Shown here one piece after another: positions 58,051 through 64,000 of a stretch of 64,000 bases of DNA; position 1 is the first letter of the stretch, and each line of letters starts with the position of its first letter. The stretch comes from Nematostella vectensis (lineage: Eukaryota; Cnidaria; Anthozoa; Actiniaria; Edwardsiidae). Below the pieces are notes generated by a model. That model was given only the letters and a program-made list of their open reading frames with translations. It ran no database searches and was not told where the DNA came from. Location of the stretch: contig NC_064042.1 of assembly GCF_932526225.1 (NCBI RefSeq), positions 2,463,001 to 2,527,000 of the forward strand, in the 5' to 3' direction. The position numbers and the translations under genes are program-made.

Positions 58051-59049
58051 ATGGAAAAAGACACAAATTGCCGCAGTAATGATTCCCTCATGACGACTCG
58101 GAAATTCTATGCATTCATACCGATTGGGACAGAGACGAGATCCGTCCTTTTCGCCATCTATTGCTTGTACTTTGTACTTGGAGTTCTTGGCAATGCCTCA
58201 CTACTCGCCGTGTTGAAAAAAGTTCAGAGATTAGAGAGAGCGCGACCACAGCGAGCCTTGAGGAGAACACTGACTATGACGTTCATGTGTAGTTTAGCAG
58301 TTTGCGGTATTCTAAGCTCGTGTTATGCCTTCTTTATCCTTGGCCTCCAGCTCTTTGTGAATCTACTCGCGAGCGATTGGGCATGCCGGGCGATACGCTT
58401 CACAACCTACTCGACGCAAGCTGTTGTGTACTTCAATATCTTAGTGATCACTATTGAAAAATTTTACGCAGTCTTTCACCCAACAAAATTATATCCCTCC
58501 TTATTCGTTAAAAAAATTCTTGTAGGTTCCTGGGTTGGGGCAATAGCCGTGTGCGGAGTTCTTCAGGCGGGTGTAGAAAGAGTCGACGAGGATCTGGGAC
58601 CGACTCAGTACACTTACACGTGCCGTCACGTGATAGACACGTGGACTGTAAGGGCGCCACTGATCGCCACCGCGGTTCTTTTCTACTTCCTCCCTTTGAT
58701 TTGTATCACTGTCCTGCTTGTCAGGACTGCTCGGTTTCTCAAGCGGCGAAGGCAACAGGTAATGGATGGGAAGCCTGTGTTTTTGGACAAAACATTCACT
58801 AGTGGTTTCAAAGATGCTCGTATGTTTGTAAATATAATTTTTACTCTTGTAATACCTTACATATTTTTTTTTGTTTATGGCCTTGTTTTAGTAGTATCTG
58901 CTTTTCATTTAGAGTTCTATCAGTTTTATATCGTTCGTAATGTATATTCGGTTTTAGCATACGCAAACTGTTTAACAATCCCAGCTATTAGTTTTGCTAG
59001 TAATACGCAGTTCCGTCAAGTTCTGAGACAAATATTCAGGGAAAAGTAG
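58051..59049 (+). CDS. Intronless orphan class A-like GPCR with atypical motifs
   Basis: 332 residues from ATG 58051 (the frame is open about 22 codons upstream but without ATG). TM1 has GVLGNASLLAVL, TM3 starts at DWACRAIRF and ends ITIEKFYAVFHP, ECL2 has a Cys in YTCRHVIDTW, TM5 is LFYFLPLICITVLLV, TM6 ends FTLVIPYIFFFVYG, TM7 reads ANCLTIPAISFASNTQFRQ. So DRY is E-K-F, CWxP is L-V-I-P, and NPxxY is I-P-x-x-S/F. Topology and the TM3-ECL2 Cys pair support a class A receptor; motif changes make it a cnidarian-type orphan. Ligand and coupling are unknown. An AATAAA follows 53 bases after the stop. Confidence 0.87.
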   Translation: MEKDTNCRSNDSLMTTRKFYAFIPIGTETRSVLFAIYCLYFVLGVLGNASLLAVLKKVQRLERARPQRALRRTLTMTFMCSLAVCGILSSCYAFFILGLQLFVNLLASDWACRAIRFTTYSTQAVVYFNILVITIEKFYAVFHPTKLYPSLFVKKILVGSWVGAIAVCGVLQAGVERVDEDLGPTQYTYTCRHVIDTWTVRAPLIATAVLFYFLPLICITVLLVRTARFLKRRRQQVMDGKPVFLDKTFTSGFKDARMFVNIIFTLVIPYIFFFVYGLVLVVSAFHLEFYQFYIVRNVYSVLAYANCLTIPAISFASNTQFRQVLRQIFREK

Positions 59050-59101
59050 TCCAGAGATTCTCAGTTCTGAGCCTATAAAACGTTGCTTGAAAGTACATGT
59101 A

Positions 59102-59107
59102 AATAAA
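59102..59107 (+). terminator. Poly(A) signal of the orphan GPCR
   Basis: AATAAA 53 bases after the TAG stop. A GTGTAGTTCCAGAAAATAT sequence at 59137 also occurs at 37850, so a dispersed repeat starts just downstream. Confidence 0.55.
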
Positions 59108-59109
59108 AC

Positions 59110-60086
59110 TTTATTGGTGAACCCTCTCTTCTTATTGTGTAGTTCCAGAAAATATCCATACCCCCCCCCCCATTGAGGGGATTGGAAATTCCGGGGGGTT
59201 GAGGGGGTCAAACCGAATGGTCCCTTAAAGATTGCCAAAAATCTCGACTTCCCTTGTCAAAATCAGGGTAAACTAGAACCCCCTCTCATGGTAACACGAT
59301 AAGCATTTGGTGTGTGTACACATGATCCTTACCATCCCTTACCCCTTCTTTTACTCGTCTCTACTTTTTTGTGCCACCAGTTTGCATGATGTTTACAAAT
59401 AAATATACCATGCAGGCTTACTGTCATTTATCAGAAACGACCCCCTTTTAAAAAGACCAGCCTACTAATGAAGGAAACGGGGAAGGAGCAGAGACAGAAG
59501 AGCATTCAGAACATGCATGTGAAAATCACATGACGTAAGCAAAGAAGGAAAAGGAAAAAAAAGGAACTGCTCCGTTTTTTTTTTACTTCTGCACTTGTAT
59601 TTCCTTCACAGTTGAGTTTCCCTCTGTTTGCATGGGGAGTGTGTGGTATCTCTGCATCTTTCTATGTCTCTATTGAAAATGAAGGTGAGAATGGTTCTCT
59701 TTCCCACTGATATTAGACCTCGATAAGCAGTGTCAGATAATCATGTACAACATTGAAGACTGAGTATGTTGTAAGCAATAATTTATTGATATACATAGCC
59801 AGATAAAAAGCATACATCTTAATAAAAATAATCATTGCAGACTGAAGGTGTAATAGAAAAATCTGAAATGTTTACAGGGGAGGCAATTCTCTATTTACAA
59901 TGAAAAGCGGATTTGTTCTCTAATGTTTAAAATGTCATTTTCTCATGTCAATTGTGGATGAGGAAGGAAGGTTCTTTTCCTGCAAAGACATACTTGTCAG
60001 GTAGCTTTTTTCCATAATGGGCCTGACTTGCCAACACCTATCTCCTCTTTAGATAGTGTACAATATGTAAGTGATGTGGTGAGGTG
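59110..60086. other. Convergent intergenic region
   Basis: 3' flanks of the orphan GPCR (plus) and NCBP2 (minus). It includes the dispersed repeat at 59137 with poly-C, and no coding content. AATAAA-like sites on the minus strand near 59820 could serve NCBP2. Confidence 0.4.
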
Positions 60087-61889
60087 TCATCGCTTGCTGT
60101 ATGCTACTGGTGGACTAGCATGGACTCCTTGTTGTGAAATGGCTTGTTTACTAAAGCCACCCCTGCCAGGGTCATAGTCTGTACGGTACTCATCTCTTAC
60201 CTAAGTGAAGAAAATAATGTCATCACAAAAACTATAGTCAGCAGCTCTATAATGGGGCAATAGTTAAGGGGGGGGGGTGAATAGGTTCGTGAATCGGCGG
60301 ATTCAGCCCTGAAATGCTCACGGATTACAGATTTTGATGATTATTTTAGCAGATTGGCGGATTTTGGAAATACGGCGGATCACAGATCTGTCAACAATTT
60401 GGGCACGGATTTCGGATTTTGACTGCTTTGATGGTCGAATTTCGGATTTTAAATGAATTTCAATCGATGCTATTGTTTATCTGTCAAACCATGCGGATCT
60501 AAAAATATCTTCGGATCCACGGATTTGCCCCGAAAATGTTGCCGATCACCCGATTTGTATACCCCTATTCACCCCCCCCCCCCCCACACCGTTTAGAGAA
60601 GGCTTTAATGAGTGTGTAAAATGGAAATTCAAGGGAAATTTAATTCAGCTAGCTCCCCAAATTGCTGCACTTCAGATCAACTCAGCTGCCTACAGACAGG
60701 CGTGTACCCCTTGGCTGCCAAAGAGTGGGCCATTTCTAATTGAAGGACCATCACAAAATATCCTTTTTACATGATACCTATGACTGGGCACCCCCCTCCC
60801 TTAGTAGCAATTCCTGGGTAGACCTGGGAAGATTGGCAAAGATCTAGAGAGAAAAAATCTGTAAGAATGTATGTGTCTCAGGAGCATGGTACAAAAGTCT
60901 CTGGTGTGTGATTTGCAGCAATTTGCTAAATAAAAATAATGCTTATTTGCAGGTTTGATGGTAGGGGGTATCCAGATAGCTGTTCACAAACATTCTGCTT
61001 CCCAACAGAAGGCTCTCCACTAAACACAGACCTGCCCGCCCGTTTTGCCTCTGCCGTACTGTCGCCCCTCTTCAAAGCCAGCGTCATAGTCAGTCCGGAT
61101 GATACGCTGGTCTAGCCGAGTGCCATTTATATAGCGCATAGCATTTTCAGCATCAGGTCGAGTATAATATCTGTGCCATTAGTTAAGGTACATCATTTTT
61201 GCTTAATGAGAAACAAAGTTTTCATTTTTTAAACAATAATACAAAACCAAAGGAATAAGCTCTCTTCATCCATTCATTACAGCTGTTTTGAGTATTATTA
61301 GCTTAATTTTTAAAATTATTTGTTTTTGTATTTAGTCAAGAGCACAACATGTGCGAGATGCCAAGAATTTTGTGAATTTTTGTTATATTCCTTGTCTTTG
61401 TAAGCAAAGGATACTCTACAAAGCAGAAGCCACATGGGGTTTTTCTGACTTTGTCCAGGCCCATAATAATTTTCTTCAGCTCTCCTGCTCTTCCAAACAG
61501 CTCATATATCTGTTGCTCTGACGTATAGAATGAGAGATTGCCAACATACAAGGTCGAGCTTGTTTCAAGTCGTGATTCGAGCTCCTGTCTGGTTCCCTGT
61601 CAATGGAGACAGTTGATGTTTCCTTTGAATAAAATGACTTTACGGTTTTCCACAAAAAAGAGACTTGAAGACCATACTTTAAAGAAAACATAATTTGTAA
61701 AAGGACGCGCCACAACAATAGAAAAAGCTACACGAAGTTCAAACAAGCAAAAAAATGAGGTCAAACTAAAGATTACTTAATAAAGTAAACACTGCTTGGT
61801 TTTTTATAAAAAAAAATCGTTAATCTCGATTGCAAAACCTTAATATTTACCCTGAAATGTTGATCGCGGTAAGCACTGAGGTCAGCCAT
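60087..61889 (-). CDS. NCBP2: Nuclear cap-binding protein subunit 2 (CBP20)
   Basis: Exons 61889-61851, 61596-61415, 61170-61032 and 60200-60087 join in phase to 157 residues, close to the animal length of about 156. The N-terminal [11 protein letters not shown]2 [10 protein letters not shown] (29-38), [23 protein letters not shown]1 [10 protein letters not shown] (68-77), [19 protein letters not shown] and the Gly/Arg-rich tail [18 protein letters not shown] are diagnostic of CBP20. Its RRM stacks the m7G cap between two tyrosines (Tyr7 and Tyr30 here by alignment) and works with CBP80 in splicing, export and decay. The tail after GRGG (FSKQAISQQ...) differs from what I know of vertebrates. 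Intron 3 carries a TIR element. Confidence 0.97.
60266..60586. mobile_element. TIR element with internal GGATTTCGGATTT repeats
   Basis: Ends GGGGGGTGAATAGG and CCTATTCACCCCCC are inverted. The interior has many short CGGATTT-type repeats. It lies in NCBP2 intron 3. Confidence 0.75.
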
Positions 61890-62070
61890 TTTGTAGAATG
61901 AAATGCATGCGTGACAAAGGAAACTGCTGATAAAATCGACTGCTCGCTCGCACCAGACTCCCCCGTTTTTGGCGGGATGTTTTCACTTTCAGTTTCTTGG
62001 AACTCGAGAAAAATCCCCAAGATAATTTTATAACATGCAAGTAATAATACAGGCCTGAACTCAACGCAAA
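61890..62070. promoter_or_regulatory. Divergent promoter, NCBP2 and unknown gene
   Basis: Only 181 bases separate the ATG of NCBP2 (minus) from the ATG at 62071 (plus). There is no TATA box; short GC-richer patches (GCTCGCTCGCACC, TTTTGGCGGGA) could bind ubiquitous factors. Co-regulation is inferred from distance. Confidence 0.55.
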
Positions 62071-62912
62071 ATGAGTAACACTTACGTCTCAAGGCATTCA
62101 GCGGCGCGTCGTAGTCGAAAAGGAGATCTCACTCACCCAGGAGATGGCGATGATGATGACCCAACAAGTTCACAACAAACTCCACAACAACAACCTCTAC
62201 CGCGAGTAGAGAGGTGAGATGATTACTTATATGGTCTAAATTAAATGCAGACATGGGAAATAGGTCTCTTGTGATTCTAGTAATAGTATAGTGGAAGTAG
62301 AAAACCGAACGTAAACAAAACATTAAAAACATCCCATGTGCCATGGGGAATATTAGAAATGTTACCTAACATAACCTCGATGTCAAATCCCGATTGAATA
62401 TGCATACTTAAATGATGTGGATTGATTTTGGATACATTTATATTGATTACTTGATTACTGGTTGATAACTTAAGACACCCTAAGAGATAGAAAAGGGATG
62501 TCACTTAGGTAAATTTTACGGTTGGTTGTCACTAGGATGCAAGCCCAAAAGGACACACGAGGATCAGTCAAACAAAACTGCAAGAGAAAAATCGCAGTTG
62601 CGTTCTCCTGTGCTTACTCTTGCATTCCAGTAAGAATCAGAAAATAAAGTGTGTTGCGCCGGCATCCTAGTGAGCCAACCTAACAGATAGGCCAAGAACA
62701 TGTGGCATAGGGGAATCCCCTCTTACCCCTTGGCAAAAAAAAAAACATATGGCTGTGAAAATCATTGGGTAATAACATTACATTTTAAATCACACACTTA
62801 GACATGCTATTTCCAATTTTGATAGAATACTTTCTTAATTATTTTATCAACAGACGGGAAGCTTACACTATGATTCGACCTGATGAAAAGAAAAGAGAAA
62901 AAATCCTTCAAG
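62071..62912 (+). CDS. Unrecognised gene, 5' exons (Gln/Asp-rich N-terminus)
   Basis: Exon 62071-62213 encodes a start (MSNTYVSRHSAARRSRKGDL), a short acidic run and a Gln/Pro-rich part ending LPRVER. The GAG|GTGAG donor joins an exon at 62854-62912 in phase (REAYTMIRPDEKKREKILQ, phase-1 donor GTATGT). The gene must continue; a possible next exon near 63180 (acceptor ACACAG, then GIYEYIYPSHY) keeps phase, but I cannot confirm it. The N-terminus looks disordered and nuclear. No family recognised. Confidence 0.6.
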
Positions 62913-63421
62913 GTATGTATGTAGTAGAGGCGTTATCATTTTGTAATTCAGATCAAAGAAGCCATTTTGTAAATATAACTTAGTGATAGCACAATTTATT
63001 AGATGTAATGATTTTTTTAAATACATATTTATTGTGTCATGTACAAGTTTTTTTTTGTTTACAACATCTCTCTTTTTTACATTTTTTTTATTATACTTGT
63101 TACGTTATTCCTTTTTTTCGTATTTCTTATTCTTTTTCTTTTTTTACATTTACTTTTCTTTTACATTACAAGTACACAGGAATTTACGAATACATATACC
63201 CATCACACTACACACAAACACGCGAAGGAGAAGGCAGACATGCTGCTTGAGGAGAAGAAAAAAAACTTATTTCAAAAACATTTTCCACTTTTCGTTGAAC
63301 TGCTTCTCTTTGTGATTTTCCCTAGCTATGCCGCTCTCAATATTTAACTTGTCATTAAAAAGGGAAAGAAAAGCTTCAAAAGGAGCCAATTTGTTTGAAA
63401 AAATACTATATTTTGCAATGA

Positions 63422-63962
63422 TTATTGGTGATTTACTCCTATAAACCTTTTTTCCTTTGGCTTATACCCATACAAAATTTCTCTAGGTGAAGGAAGAATC
63501 TCCAAACTAGACTTATCCCTAAACCATTTCAAGAAATAAGACCAAAATTTAATAGCCGTTCGGCATTTTGTAAAGATATGTTCTAGATTGTGCAGTTCAT
63601 TGCAGAACTGGCAGTTTGGCGATTCAGAAAGATTCATTTTAAATAAAAGAGAATTAAAGGGTAAAATATTGTGCACTTGTACTGAATCTTGTACTGAAAT
63701 GCAGATAATGAAGAGGAATGATTTTCCGTGTTGCGATAGAATCACTTAAAAAACGTTTGGCCCATGATAGTTTCAAAGACCTTTCAAAAGTATTGAAATC
63801 AATCATGTTCAGGCCGCCGTGTTTTTTCTCTCTGATTAGTGTAGATCGCTTTACCTTGTGGGTTTTACCATTCCAAACAAAGTAAAAAATGATGCTATCT
63901 ATTTTCTTACCAAACCCGGGCGGCGACACTAGTGAGGTCATTGAGTAAACGAGTTTTGACAA
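63422..63962 (-). pseudogene. LINE reverse-transcriptase C-terminal fragment (L1/Tx1-like), frameshifted
   Basis: On the minus strand, FYFVWNGKTHKVKRSTLIRE and KHGGLNMIDFNTFERSLKLS are typical of the post-RT region of L1/Tx1-type LINEs. In a second frame LSESPNCQFCNELHNLEHIF continues with a Cys and FW, the usual C-terminal zinc-knuckle. The frames change at about 63730-63745, so the copy is dead. The 5' part extends beyond the window end. Confidence 0.85.
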
Positions 63963-64000
63963 ACCCAGAGTTTTAACAATATTTATCCTTCCGAGTAAGG

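Overview
The window is animal nuclear DNA, most likely from an anthozoan cnidarian such as Nematostella or a close relative. Evidence: multi-exon genes with GT/AG introns, several rhodopsin-class GPCRs, opsin-like genes of an atypical kind, an animal CBP20 and an animal CYP2-clan P450. It also holds a tyrosine-recombinase retrotransposon, tRNA-derived SINE and LINE remnants, and many short palindromic elements and minisatellites. The species is inferred. Exon models were built by hand by matching splice sites, intron phase and protein continuity.

Layout. 0-4.4 kb: a minus-strand opsin-like gene, intronless through all seven helices, with one in-frame stop. 5.1-9.7 kb: a 4.56-kb YR retrotransposon with split direct repeats (A1-ORFs-B1-A2-B2). 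11.8-16.0 kb: a second, multi-exon minus-strand opsin with two frame breaks; one intron is filled by a minisatellite that appears to derive from the adjoining exon. 16.6-21.0 kb: plus-strand C-terminal exons of an ARM-repeat protein resembling TTC12. 25.0-26.9 kb: a two-exon GPCR of MECA type. 28.2-34.5 kb: a complete 10-exon minus-strand gene for a 428-residue protein made of two tandem HCCA-isomerase/GST-kappa-like (DsbA-fold) domains.

36.3-55.0 kb: a five-exon plus-strand gene for a 1096-residue polytopic membrane protein of the YfhO/PTPS-related type. Its 11.2-kb intron contains three further genes: two intronless minus-strand paralogues (NTF2-like, tentative) and a four-exon plus-strand P450 of 510 residues. 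58.0-59.0 kb: an intronless orphan GPCR. 60.1-61.9 kb: NCBP2 (CBP20), minus strand, divergent over 181 bp from an unrecognised plus-strand gene. 63.4-64.0 kb: a decayed LINE.

The genes do not form a pathway. The recurring theme is repeat biology. At least five minisatellites or duplications abut or include an exon edge: an acceptor in opsin 2, a donor in the TTC12-like gene, and two donors plus the C-terminal codons and stop in the HCCA gene. A dozen or more TIR-type non-autonomous elements sit in introns and spacers, some present in two or more copies.
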